This document shows positions 54,737 through 63,512 of a stretch of DNA of 64,000 bases, one piece after another. How positions within the stretch are numbered: position 1 is the stretch's first letter; each line of letters begins with the position of its first letter. This stretch comes from Sphingomonadaceae bacterium (GTDB taxonomy: Bacteria > Pseudomonadota > Alphaproteobacteria > Sphingomonadales > Sphingomonadaceae). The stretch covers positions 41,560 through 105,559 of the forward strand of contig JASBUR010000019.1 of the NCBI GenBank assembly GCA_030147805.1, given 5' to 3'. The position numbers were made by a program, and so were the translations under genes. The notes beneath the pieces were generated by a model. The model ran no database searches, was not told the DNA's origin, and worked only from the letters and a program-made list of their open reading frames with translations.

Positions 54737-55680
54737 GAAAGGCTCCTGAGAGTTACGCGTTGAATCTTGAGCGCGGCGCGGTTGCCGACCTCACCGATCG
54801 AGCCCTCGGCGACGACGCGGCCCTCGACGAGCAGCGGCACGAAGGCCGGCACCTCGATCGGGATGATGTCGCCGGGTGCGAGCTTCATCAGCTCGGGGAT
54901 CTTCATGGTGGGCCGCGCGAGCACGCTGCGCGCCTGGATGCGGACGTTGCCGAGCGCCGCCGTCAGCCGCTCGCGCCATTCGTTGCCGACGAAGCCGCCG
55001 TCGTCGAGGACCTTGGCGGCGAGCTCGTTCTCGACGGTGCGCAGCGACGACACCGGATAGAGTACGTCGACGGTGGTGGGCCGGAAGGCGCCGGTGACGA
55101 TCGTGTAGCTGGCGACCGCGACCGGATCCTCGCGCCGCACCAGCGTTGCATAGGCGGTATTGGTCTCGCGCGAGGTCGCCTGCAGCTGGACCGGCATCAC
55201 CTCCGACCACACCTCGCCGAGCGCGTTGGTCAGCGCGTCGGCGAGCCGTACGACGAGCCGCTCCTCGGTCGGGGTGAATTCGGCCGACTTCTTGGTCACC
55301 ACCGCGCCGGTGCCGCCGTAGAAGGCGTCGACCAGCCACGACACGAACTCGGGCTCGACCGACAGCAGCATGCCGCCCTTGAGCGGACGGAAGCGATAGA
55401 GGTGAAGGCTGGTGAACTCGGGCTTCTCGGTGCGCCAGCTTTCGAAGCGGCGAATCGCGACCGGCGCCGCGGATACGCGCGGCTTGAGGCGCGCGAACGG
55501 CTCGATGACGTCGCGGACGCGTCGCGCCATGCGTTCGCTCATCCGGTCGAGCGCCGGCAGCGCCGCGGTCGGGCGGAACGCCTCGCTGCCGAAGGTGAAC
55601 GGCTGCACGCCGCCCGCCGCGGCCGGCGGCGGGACCGCCTCCTCGAAGGCGACGTCGGCGACCTTCGACCCGCGGCTCAT
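54733..55680 (-). CDS. fliM: Flagellar motor switch protein FliM
   Basis: The 315-residue protein has a CheC-like middle domain (about 45-230) and C-terminal SpoA-type domain (about 245-312, with PELMKLAPGDIIPIEVP). The short N-terminal CheY-binding motif of enteric FliM (LSQ-x-EID) is not visible: the first 30 residues read MSRGSKVADVAFEEAVPP. Control by phospho-CheY may therefore differ. It overlaps fliL by four bases. Confidence 0.92.
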   Translation of the reverse strand: MSRGSKVADVAFEEAVPPPAAAGGVQPFTFGSEAFRPTAALPALDRMSERMARRVRDVIEPFARLKPRVSAAPVAIRRFESWRTEKPEFTSLHLYRFRPLKGGMLLSVEPEFVSWLVDAFYGGTGAVVTKKSAEFTPTEERLVVRLADALTNALGEVWSEVMPVQLQATSRETNTAYATLVRREDPVAVASYTIVTGAFRPTTVDVLYPVSSLRTVENELAAKVLDDGGFVGNEWRERLTAALGNVRIQARSVLARPTMKIPELMKLAPGDIIPIEVPAFVPLLVEGRVVAEGSIGEVGNRAALKIQRVTLRSLS

Positions 55681-56258
55681 TGCATCACGAAGCTGGTGAA
55701 ATAGACGTCATCGATCCCGCCGAAGCCTTCCTTCTCCTCGAGCACGTCGTTGACGGCGCGCGTCAGCCGCGTCTTGAGCGCGAGCTTGCCCTTGGGGGTC
55801 GAGATGACGAGCGGATCCTGATCGGCGAGCTGCATCAGCACCGCCGAGCGCAGCGCCATCTCGTGGCGCTCGACATTCTGCAGGACGCGCTCGTCATAAT
55901 AGGTCGACACGCCGACGCCGATCTGGATGAAGCCGCCCTCGTCGCGCAGGTTCGAGGTGAATTTCTCCTCGATCGGATAATAGCTGACCTGGAACTTGTC
56001 GGCCTCGACCGGGCGACCATCGACGACCTCGAAATTCTCCGGATCGGCATCCTCGCGCGGCACCAGCTTGGGCTCGTTGGGGTCTTCCTTCTCGCCGCTC
56101 GCGGCGGTACCCGGCAGGTGGATGAGACCGGCGCCCTGCGCATAGAGCGCCCCGCCGGCGGCCAGGCCGCCGAGCACGATCACGCCCATCACCGTCTTGA
56201 TGAGCTTGCCGGACTTCTTCTTGGGCTTGGCTGCGGTCGCCGCTTCGCTGTCGTCCAT
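55677..56258 (-). CDS. fliL: Flagellar basal body-associated protein FliL
   Basis: The 193-residue protein has a basic cytoplasmic N-terminus (KPKKKSGK), one membrane segment (about 22-42) and a periplasmic domain with YPIEEKFTSNLRDEGGFIQIGVGVSTYYDERVLQNVERHEMALRSAVL, typical of FliL. FliL surrounds the stators and supports torque. It starts 11 bases after fliK. Confidence 0.9.
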   Translation of the reverse strand: MDDSEAATAAKPKKKSGKLIKTVMGVIVLGGLAAGGALYAQGAGLIHLPGTAASGEKEDPNEPKLVPREDADPENFEVVDGRPVEADKFQVSYYPIEEKFTSNLRDEGGFIQIGVGVSTYYDERVLQNVERHEMALRSAVLMQLADQDPLVISTPKGKLALKTRLTRAVNDVLEEKEGFGGIDDVYFTSFVMQ

Positions 56259-56269
56259 GACGTTACCCC

Positions 56270-57772
56270 CTACGCATATCGTTCGGCCGCCGAGCGTCGC
56301 GACGGCGTCGCCTCCTCATCGGCCGATTCTGGTTGCCAACTCGTTAAGTATTCTTGCGCCGGCAGCTCGCGGCCGCCGCGACCGCCGCTTCCCGCCTGCG
56401 ACTGCGGCGCCGACTGCCCCTGCCCGCCGAGGTCGACATGCGCTTCGGCGATGCGGACCCCCTGCGCGCGTGCTTCGGCGACCAGCTGCGGCCGGGCGTC
56501 GGCGATGAGGCTGCGCGCCTGCTCGGTATCTGCGGTCAGCCGGACCGACGCGCCCGCCTGCCCCTGCGTCACCTCGACCTGCAGGCTGCCGAGATGCTCG
56601 GGATTGAGACGGAAGCGCAGGCTGCCCTCCGCCGACGCGGTCCGCACGATGTCGCGCGTCAGCTGATCGAGCCATTCGCCCTCGCGCGCCATGTCGAGCT
56701 GGTGCTCGACGAGCGGCTCGGCGAGCGCCGCCGGCTCGGGCGATGCCGCCGGCAACGGCGCCGCGGCGACGTCAGGCGCCGGCGCCGCGAGCGGTGCGGC
56801 CAACGGCGACCGCGGCACGAGCGGGGTCGCGACGTCGACGATCGCCGTGGGCCGATCGCTGCGCTTCCTCGGCTCGACTCCCCCCTCCGGCGCGACCGCG
56901 AGCGAAGGCGGGCGCCGCGGAGCCGCCGTCGGCTGGGGCGTCGGCACGGTGACCGCCGCGACGACCGGCACCTTCGCCGTCGCCCCCACCGCCGGAGCGG
57001 GCGGCGCGCCGACCGCGTCGGGGATGATGGCCGCTCCGATCGGCGCCGGGGCCGGCGTCGCAGCCACCGCGCCGGGCGGCGGGGACGCGAGCACGGCGTC
57101 GGAAGGCGCCGACGCGGTACCGATCGTGACGCGCCCCTCGCCGGGCGTCGCCGCCGGTACCGACGCTGGCGACTCGGTGGCGCCGGCGCCGGGGGGAGCC
57201 GGCGCCGCTGGCATGGCCTCGACCGGCGGAGCGGCAGGCCCCGCGACGTCTGCCGGCGCCGCCGAGGGCGCGGGCGCGATGGCCGCCGCGACCGGCAGCT
57301 CGGCAGCGGCGGGAGCGGCGGGAGCGGCGGGAGCGAAGCTGGGCGGCGCGGCCTGCGCCAACGTCGGGGCTACCAGTGCCGCGAGCAGCGGCGGCAGGCC
57401 GAGCGAGGCGGCGGTCGGCGTCTCGGGCTCGGCGTGCGACGGGCGCTCGTCGCTAGGCGCATCGTCCCCAGGCGTGCCCGCGTCGGGGTTGGCCGGTCGG
57501 AACGCAGCGGCTGCCGGCGGGCGGCGCGTCAGCAGCAACGCCGGGTCGACGGGAGGCGCCTCGGCCGCCGCTTCGCCCGCGTCGGTCGGCGAATCGACGT
57601 CGATCGGCCCGGCGGGATCGCCGATGCCGACCGGCGGCGTCGTCACGCCGAGTCCCGACAGCAGCCGGGCGAAAAGGTCGCCGCCGGTGGCGGCGGTGGC
57701 CGACGCGGCGACGCCGCCGCCGTCGTCACCCGCGACCCCGAGCGTTGCGAAAGTGAGCGCGCTGACGTCCAT
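56270..57772 (-). CDS. fliK: Flagellar hook-length control protein FliK
   Basis: Only the ATG at 57772, which overlaps the fliJ stop (TGATG), gives a sensible protein of 500 residues; the frame stays open to 58231 by composition. The first 400 residues are rich in Ala and Pro with no stable fold. The C-terminal domain (about 405-490) has the hook-length control pattern SLRFRLNPEHLGSLQVEVTQGQAGASVRL. FliK measures hook length and triggers the FlhB switch. The long low-complexity part is typical. Confidence 0.88.
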   Translation of the reverse strand: MDVSALTFATLGVAGDDGGGVAASATAATGGDLFARLLSGLGVTTPPVGIGDPAGPIDVDSPTDAGEAAAEAPPVDPALLLTRRPPAAAAFRPANPDAGTPGDDAPSDERPSHAEPETPTAASLGLPPLLAALVAPTLAQAAPPSFAPAAPAAPAAAELPVAAAIAPAPSAAPADVAGPAAPPVEAMPAAPAPPGAGATESPASVPAATPGEGRVTIGTASAPSDAVLASPPPGAVAATPAPAPIGAAIIPDAVGAPPAPAVGATAKVPVVAAVTVPTPQPTAAPRRPPSLAVAPEGGVEPRKRSDRPTAIVDVATPLVPRSPLAAPLAAPAPDVAAAPLPAASPEPAALAEPLVEHQLDMAREGEWLDQLTRDIVRTASAEGSLRFRLNPEHLGSLQVEVTQGQAGASVRLTADTEQARSLIADARPQLVAEARAQGVRIAEAHVDLGGQGQSAPQSQAGSGGRGGRELPAQEYLTSWQPESADEEATPSRRSAAERYA

Positions 57773-58191
57773 CACGACTCCTGGTTGCGCTTGCGCGGCA
57801 AACCGCGCGCCGCGAGCTTGCGTTCGACCTGCCGCTCGGCGGCCTTGATCGCCTCGTCGGTCAGCCGGTCGGCCGATTCCTGCTTCATCCGCGCCGCGAG
57901 GCGCGCTTCCTGAAAGCCGAGCGCGCGGGCGCGGGCGCTGGCGGCCGAGACCGCGACGGTGGCGCGTGCCTGGTCGAGCCGCATCGCGATCTCGCCGGTC
58001 GCAGCGAGCGAGGCACCGGTGACCACGCCCGGCGCGGCGCGCATGCCGTCGCGCAGCGAGACCAGCTTGCCGATGCTCGCCTCGAGCGCCTCGACCTGCT
58101 TGGCTGCCTTGTGCGCGGCGACTGCCGCCAGATTGTGCTGCACGGCGCGCACGCGCGCGAAGCGCAGCGACTTGCGGACCGCGGCGTTCAC
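57772..58191 (-). CDS. fliJ: Flagellar export chaperone-like protein FliJ
   Basis: A 139-residue, mostly coiled-coil protein of basic character (many Ala, Arg, Lys). FliJ binds the FliI ATPase and export gate. The sequence is poorly conserved; identification rests on length, helical pattern and location between fliI (overlap of four bases) and fliK. Confidence 0.8.
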   Translation of the reverse strand: MNAAVRKSLRFARVRAVQHNLAAVAAHKAAKQVEALEASIGKLVSLRDGMRAAPGVVTGASLAATGEIAMRLDQARATVAVSAASARARALGFQEARLAARMKQESADRLTDEAIKAAERQVERKLAARGLPRKRNQES

Positions 58192-59507
58192 TGGTCGAAC
58201 GCCCCGACCAGCGCCGCCTGCGAGGCGGCATAGTCGATCTTCTCGCCGGGTTTCTGCTTGAGGAAGCCGAGCAGGTCGGGCCGCCGCGCGATCGCCTGGT
58301 CGACGAGCGGATCGCCGCCCGCCGAATAGGCGCCCATCAGAATGAGGTCGCGATTCTCCTCATAGGCCGACCACAGCCGGCGATAGGCGCCCGCCGCGGC
58401 CATCTGCTCGGGCGGGGCGATGTCGGCCATCACACGGCTCAAGGAGCGGCCGATGTCGATCGCCGGATAGACCCCCTGCTCGCCGAGCGTGCGCGACAGG
58501 ATGATGTGGCCGTCGACGATGGCGCGCGCGCTGTCGACGATCGGATCGTCGAGATCGTCGCCGTCGGCGAGTACGGTGTAGAGCGCGGTGATCGAGCCGC
58601 CGGTGCGGCTGTCGGCGCCGGCGCGCTCGGCGAGGCGCGGAATCAGCCCGAACACCGACGGCGGATAGCCTTTGACGGTCGGCGGCTCGCCGAGCGACAG
58701 GCCGATCTCGCGTTGCGCATGCGCGACGCGCGTCAGGCTGTCGACCAGCAGCAGCACCTTGCGGCCCTGCGAACGGAAATATTCGGCAATGGCGGTGGCG
58801 CGCATCGCGGCGCGCAGCCGCAGCAGCGGCGCATGATCGGCCGGCACCGCGACGACGACGGTGCGGGCGCGCACTGCGGGCGGCAGCTTGGTGGCGAGGA
58901 AGTCGCTGACCTCGCGGCTGCGCTCGCCGATCAGCCCGATGACGTTGATCTCGGCCTCGGACCCGGCGAGCATCTGCCCCATCAGCACCGACTTGCCGAC
59001 GCCCGAACCCGCGACGAGCGCGATGCGCTGCCCGACACCCGCCGTCAGCAGCGCGTTGACCGCGCGCACGCCGACGTCGAACGGTTCGGTGACGCGGCCG
59101 CGGTCGAGCGGATTGCCGGGGTGGCCGGCGAGCGGCCAGCGATCGGTGGTGGCGATGGCGCCGAAGCCGTCGAGCGGATCGCCGAGCGCATCGACGACGC
59201 GTCCGAGCAACGCCGCGCCGACGCCGACCATCGTGCCGCCGGCATCGGGCTCGACGCCGCCGCCGCTGATATGCGCGTCGGCCGAATCGAGCGGCATCAG
59301 CAGCGTGCGGTCGCCACGGAAGCCGACGACCTCGGCGCGGCCGCCGGTCGTCGTGATCCGGACCCCCGATCCGATCGGGAGGTCGAGCCCGACCGCCTCC
59401 ATCGTCAGCCCGTCGTAGGATACGAGCTTGCCGATGCGCCGCGGCGACACGTCGGCGATATCGATGCGATCGAGGATCGCGGCGGCGCGCGCGGCCAGCG
59501 AGCTCAT
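58188..59507 (-). CDS. fliI: Flagellar export ATPase FliI
   Basis: The start at ATG 59507, overlapping fliH by four bases, gives 439 residues. Walker A is AGSGVGKS at 166-173, with the later motifs VLLLVDSLTRVAHAQREIGL and GGSITALYTVLADGDDLDDPI, where the ATP-synthase-beta-like signature stands. FliI energises the unfolding or loading of export substrates with FliH and FliJ. Confidence 0.95.
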   Translation of the reverse strand: MSSLAARAAAILDRIDIADVSPRRIGKLVSYDGLTMEAVGLDLPIGSGVRITTTGGRAEVVGFRGDRTLLMPLDSADAHISGGGVEPDAGGTMVGVGAALLGRVVDALGDPLDGFGAIATTDRWPLAGHPGNPLDRGRVTEPFDVGVRAVNALLTAGVGQRIALVAGSGVGKSVLMGQMLAGSEAEINVIGLIGERSREVSDFLATKLPPAVRARTVVVAVPADHAPLLRLRAAMRATAIAEYFRSQGRKVLLLVDSLTRVAHAQREIGLSLGEPPTVKGYPPSVFGLIPRLAERAGADSRTGGSITALYTVLADGDDLDDPIVDSARAIVDGHIILSRTLGEQGVYPAIDIGRSLSRVMADIAPPEQMAAAGAYRRLWSAYEENRDLILMGAYSAGGDPLVDQAIARRPDLLGFLKQKPGEKIDYAASQAALVGAFDQ

Positions 59508-60127
59508 TTCGCCCCCAGCTGGTCGAGCGCGGCGCGCAGCCGCTCGATGCGCACCGACGGCCCGTCCTCGATCCAGCCGCGCCCCCATTCGAGCCGCAGC
59601 GCGCCGCGCTCGATGTCGGCGTTGCCGACGATCTCGATCGGCACGCGCGACCGCGCGAACAGCACCAGGTCGTCGGGGTGGACGTGCAGCCGGCTGGCGT
59701 CGACCTCCTCGCCGATCAGCCGGGCCGCCGCCTCGGCGCGCTTGACCAGCGAAATCGGGTTGATCGCCACCTCGCCGACGATCTGGCAGACCAGCCGCTC
59801 GACGGTGGCGGCGAGCAACTCGGCGAGCGCGTCGGTCGAACTGGGCTGAAGCGCCTGCAGCGACTCGGTAAGCGCCGCCAGCGCCTCGCGTTCGGCGGCG
59901 ACTTCGGCGTCGACGGTCTTGCAGCCCTGCTCGAAACCGTCGGCGAAGGCCTGGGTGCGGATCGCCTCGATGTCGAGCGCGGCGGTCGGGGCTGCCGGCG
60001 CCTCTTCGCCCGGCTCGCGCACCGCGCAGCCGAGCGGGCTGTCCCAGGCGACAAAGACTCCGGACGGCTCGGCGTAGCTGCGTTCCATGAAGACGGCCTC
60101 GCCGTCGAAGGCGCCGCGGTCAGACAT
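59504..60127 (-). CDS. fliH: Flagellar assembly protein FliH
   Basis: The 207-residue protein has an acidic N-terminus, a helical middle (ALDIEAIRTQAFADGFEQGCKTVDAEVAAEREALA) and a C-terminal domain (about 130-205) with VKRAEAAARLIGEEVDASRLHVHPDDLVLF, similar to ATP synthase delta-like folds. FliH regulates FliI. Eight bases overlap fliG. Confidence 0.87.
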   Translation of the reverse strand: MSDRGAFDGEAVFMERSYAEPSGVFVAWDSPLGCAVREPGEEAPAAPTAALDIEAIRTQAFADGFEQGCKTVDAEVAAEREALAALTESLQALQPSSTDALAELLAATVERLVCQIVGEVAINPISLVKRAEAAARLIGEEVDASRLHVHPDDLVLFARSRVPIEIVGNADIERGALRLEWGRGWIEDGPSVRIERLRAALDQLGAK

Positions 60128-61133
60128 AGTCGCCGCCGCGGCCGGCGAGCATCAGCGTGCCTTCGTCGGCCATGCGGCGCGCGACGGCGAGCACTTCCTT
60201 CTGCGCCTCGAGCACCTCGGCAAGCCGCAGCGGTCCCCGCTCCGCCATCTCGTCCTGGATGGTCGACGCGGCCCGGTTCGACATGCAACCGAAGATGCGC
60301 GCCTTCAGCTTCTCCTCGGCGCCCTTGAGCGCCACGACGAGCACCGAGCCGTCGATCGAGCGCATGAGCAGCCCGAGGTTCTTGTCGTCGCAGCCCGACA
60401 GGTCGTCGAACACGAACATCTCGTCCTGGATCGTCTGCGCCACGACCTTGTCGTTCTTGGCGATGGCGCGGATGATCCGCTGGTCGGCGCCCGGCACGAG
60501 GTTGTTCATGATCTTGGCGGCTTCGCCCGCGCCGCCACGCTTGGTCGACGGCGCCGACGAGCGCGTGACCTCGCACACCAGCAGCCGCTCGAGATCGTCG
60601 AGCGCCTCGGCGGTCACCGGCTGCAAGGTCGCGATCCGGTGGACGACGTCGACCTGCAGCGTCTGCGGCAGCAGCTGGAGGACGTCGGCGGCATTGGGGG
60701 GATCGAGATGCGACAGCACCAGCGCCGCGACCTGCGGATGCTCATGCTCGATGAGGTCGGCGATCGTCTTGGGCGCCATCCAGCGCAGCGCGTCGAGCGC
60801 CGGGCTGCGCGTTGCCGGCGTGATGCGCGACAGCATCGTCTCCGCGCGCTCGGCACCCAGCGCATTCTCCATCACCGCACGGATGCGGTTCGCGGCGCCG
60901 TAGCCGATGGTCGTCGCCTTGCGCGCCCGGCTGATGAAGGTGTCGAAGACGTCCTCGACATGATGTTCGCTGACGTCCTGCAATCCGAACACCGCGCTGC
61001 CGAGCTGCTGGACCTCGGCGGGTTCGAGATGGCTGAGCAGGTCGGCGGCCTCGGCGTCGTCGAGCACCATCAGCAGCACGGCGGCGGCCTCGGCCCCCTT
61101 GCCGTCCCCCTGCGCGGATACGCTATCAACCAA
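60120..61133 (-). CDS. fliG: Flagellar motor switch protein FliG
   Basis: The 337-residue protein keeps the armadillo-like domains of FliG. The N-terminal part holds AAAVLLMVLDDAEAADLLSHLEPAEVQQLGSAVFGL, the middle EHPQVAALVLSHLDPPNAADVLQLLP, and the C-terminal domain LLMRSIDGSVLVVALKGAEEKLKARIFGCMSNRAASTIQDEM with the charged torque helix. It links the MS ring to the stator interface. Its start overlaps fliF by eight bases. Confidence 0.95.
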   Translation of the reverse strand: MVDSVSAQGDGKGAEAAAVLLMVLDDAEAADLLSHLEPAEVQQLGSAVFGLQDVSEHHVEDVFDTFISRARKATTIGYGAANRIRAVMENALGAERAETMLSRITPATRSPALDALRWMAPKTIADLIEHEHPQVAALVLSHLDPPNAADVLQLLPQTLQVDVVHRIATLQPVTAEALDDLERLLVCEVTRSSAPSTKRGGAGEAAKIMNNLVPGADQRIIRAIAKNDKVVAQTIQDEMFVFDDLSGCDDKNLGLLMRSIDGSVLVVALKGAEEKLKARIFGCMSNRAASTIQDEMAERGPLRLAEVLEAQKEVLAVARRMADEGTLMLAGRGGDYV

Positions 61134-62874
61134 CTTTCGATACTCCCTCTGGCTTGCCGGTCTTGAGCAGGTCGCGCACGACGAGCGCCGCTCGCGCCGG
61201 GTTCTCGCGGACGAAATTGCGGATGAGGACGGCGCGCGCCTCGTAACTCGGTGCCGCCTCGATCATGCTCAGCGTGACGTCGGCCGGATCGGGACGCGGG
61301 CGCTGCGCGAACGCCGCGGCGAGCTCCTTCTCCATCGTCGCGGCGATCTTGGCGGCTTCGCTCGATCCCTTGGGCGACGTCTTGCCGGCGAGCGCCGGGG
61401 CGCCCGGCATCATGCCCTTGCGGCGCAGCAGCGGCAGCCCGATGCCGAAGACCGCGAGCGCCGCGACCACGACCCCGCCGGTCGTGCGGATCGCAGGCGA
61501 GATCCAGCTCGCCTCATACCATTGTTCGAGCGCGCTTTCCTCAACGGGAGCGAAGTTGAGCGCATTGAGTGCGACGACGTCGCCGCGCGCCGCGGTGAAG
61601 CCGACGGCCCCCTTCACCAGCGCATCGATGCTCGCCAGGTCCTTCTTCGACAGCGGCTCGCCGCCCTCGGGGTTGCGGATCGCCACCGCGACGGTCAGCC
61701 GCTTGATCTCGCCGGTCGGCCGCTTGGTGACCGACACTTCGCGACCGAGCGCATAGTTGCGCTTGTAGTTGCCCGATCCGGCGAGATTGCCGCCGACTTC
61801 CTCGGTGCCCGCCTGACGCGCCGCCATCGTCCCGCCCGGCGCCGCCGCGACGCTGGCGGCGGTCGGCGCCTGGTTCGACATCGCGCCGGGGATGCCGCCG
61901 GCTTCCGGCTGCGCGCTGTCGCCGGCGCCCGTCCAGGTGCGTTCCTCGCGCGCGATCGTCGCGCTGTCCTGCGGGAAATCCTCGCGCGTCGCCTGGACCT
62001 CGGAAAAGTCGACGTCGGCGTGAACCTCGGCGGTGAAATTGCCGGGACCGACGATCGGCGTCAGCAGGGTGGTCAGCGACTGCACGTAGCGCGTTTCGAT
62101 CGCCGTCTGCACCGCGACCTGGCGGTCCGACGCGGTGCTCGAGCTTTCGCCGCTGCCGCTCGACAGCAGCTTGCCGGTCTGGTCGACCACCGAGACGCTG
62201 TCGGGGGCCAGCCCCGGGACCGACGAGGCGACGAGGTGCACGATCGCCTGGACCTGACCGTCGCCGAGCGCGCGGCCCGGCGCGAGGCGCAGCATCACCG
62301 ACGCGGCGCGGCGGCTGCGGTCGCGCAGGAAGACGCTCGGCGTGTCGAGCGCCAGGTGCACGCGCGCGCTCTGCACCGAATCGATCGCCTCGATGGTGCG
62401 CGACAGATCGAGCTCCTTGGCGCTGCGCAGCTTCTCGCCCTCGACGGCGCGGCTCGCCCCGAGCGGCAGGCTGCTGACGATCTCGTCGCCACCGGGAGCC
62501 GACTTGGGGAGCCCCTGCGAGGCGAGCAGCATGCGCGCCTGATGATAATTGTCCTCGGACACGGTGATGCCGCCGCCCGAGGCGATGCCATATTCGATCC
62601 CCGAGGCGTTGAGCGCCTCGACGACCGCCGCCTTCTCCTCGTCGGCAAGGCCGGCGAACATCTCGCGCTGCGGCGGCGCGCTGATCGCCGCCCAGATCAG
62701 AGCGCCGATGCCGACGACGGCCAGCAGCATCAGCATCGGCATCGCCCTGGCGACAGCCGGCTGCGCGGCGAGTCCCTTGACGCCGCCCAGAAACTCGAGC
62801 GCCCCCTTGGCCGCCGCGGGAGCGGCGGCGCGGGGGGCAGTGGCGGCGGTAGCAGTTGCGGTGAGCTCGCTCAT
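61126..62874 (-). CDS. fliF: Flagellar MS-ring protein FliF
   Basis: The 582-residue protein has a first membrane segment (about 45-65) and a second (about 455-475), with the ring-building domains between. YscJ/FliF motifs are present: ALNASGIEYGIASGGGITVSEDNYHQARMLLASQGLPKS and SVQSARVHLALDTPSVFLRDRSRRAASVMLRLAPG. The C-terminal tail binds FliG. It starts one base after fliE. Confidence 0.95.
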   Translation of the reverse strand: MSELTATATAATAPRAAAPAAAKGALEFLGGVKGLAAQPAVARAMPMLMLLAVVGIGALIWAAISAPPQREMFAGLADEEKAAVVEALNASGIEYGIASGGGITVSEDNYHQARMLLASQGLPKSAPGGDEIVSSLPLGASRAVEGEKLRSAKELDLSRTIEAIDSVQSARVHLALDTPSVFLRDRSRRAASVMLRLAPGRALGDGQVQAIVHLVASSVPGLAPDSVSVVDQTGKLLSSGSGESSSTASDRQVAVQTAIETRYVQSLTTLLTPIVGPGNFTAEVHADVDFSEVQATREDFPQDSATIAREERTWTGAGDSAQPEAGGIPGAMSNQAPTAASVAAAPGGTMAARQAGTEEVGGNLAGSGNYKRNYALGREVSVTKRPTGEIKRLTVAVAIRNPEGGEPLSKKDLASIDALVKGAVGFTAARGDVVALNALNFAPVEESALEQWYEASWISPAIRTTGGVVVAALAVFGIGLPLLRRKGMMPGAPALAGKTSPKGSSEAAKIAATMEKELAAAFAQRPRPDPADVTLSMIEAAPSYEARAVLIRNFVRENPARAALVVRDLLKTGKPEGVSKVG

Positions 62875-62875
62875 G

Positions 62876-63226
62876 TCAGACCGGCATGCTCATGATGTCC
62901 TTGTACGCGGTCAGCAGCTTGTTCCTGACCTGCAGCGTCGCCTCGAAGCCGATCGAGGCCGACTGGCGCGCCAGCATCACGGCGGCGATGTCGGTGGTCT
63001 CGCCGCGTTCATAGGCCTCGGAGACCGCCGACGACTGCGACTGCAGCTCGTTGACCTGCTCGAGCGCGCCCTTCATCACCTCGCCGAACCCGCCGACGCC
63101 GGTGGGCGCCTCGGGCTTGCCGACCTCGGTCAGCGGGCCGGCATTGGCGGCGCGCGACAGCGCGCTGTTGCGTTCGAGGATCTGCGCCCGCATCGCGAGC
63201 AGGCCGTTGGCGTCGATCGGGCTCAT
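62876..63226 (-). CDS. fliE: Flagellar hook-basal body protein FliE
   Basis: The ATG at 63226 gives 116 residues. The C-terminal half carries the FliE pattern SFGEVMK-like (GFGEVMKGALEQVNELQSQSSAVSEAYERGE), DIAAVMLARQSASIGFEATLQVRNKLLTAYKDIMSMPV. FliE joins the MS ring to the rod. It is the first gene of the operon and lies 72 bases downstream of the -24/-12 promoter. A longer frame opens at 63313 but would cover that promoter. Confidence 0.92.
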   Translation of the reverse strand: MSPIDANGLLAMRAQILERNSALSRAANAGPLTEVGKPEAPTGVGGFGEVMKGALEQVNELQSQSSAVSEAYERGETTDIAAVMLARQSASIGFEATLQVRNKLLTAYKDIMSMPV

Positions 63227-63297
63227 CGCGCCGCGGCTCCGTGCCTGTTTCCGACCATCGGGGACTCCCTGCGTTACGAGACTTCGCAGGAGCGGTC

Positions 63298-63312
63298 GCA
63301 AGGGCTGTGCCA
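63298..63312 (-). promoter_or_regulatory. Sigma-54 promoter of the fliE operon
   Basis: On the minus strand TGGCACAGCCCTTGC matches the -24/-12 consensus TGGCAC-N5-TTGC exactly, with the two GG/GC doublets at the required spacing. The first start codon is 72 bases downstream. A sigma-54 activator gene lies at 47814-49016. Confidence 0.88.
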
Positions 63313-63431
63313 ACCGTGGTTAACACTAGAGAACGCGCGCGTTGCGCCCGCACACGGGGCGCGCGCGTCAAGAAGCCGACGGGTTTTCGGCGGTCGCCCA
63401 CGTCGAAAAGCCGACGCAAATTAATACCGAT

Positions 63432-63458
63432 TAAAGCCGCTCGATCCGCGGTCGTTAC
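63432..63458 (+). promoter_or_regulatory. Possible sigma-28 promoter of the flagellin gene
   Basis: TAAA (63432-63435), 15 bases, then GTCGTTAC (63451-63458) resembles the FliA consensus TAAA-N15-GCCGATAA, with a weak second box. It lies 54 bases before the flagellin ATG. No sigma-54 site was seen in this interval on the plus strand. Confidence 0.35.
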
Positions 63459-63512
63459 TGCTTTCGTGGCGGCGGTGACGAACACCTCGCCTGGGAAAGT
63501 GGGAGAATTGGG

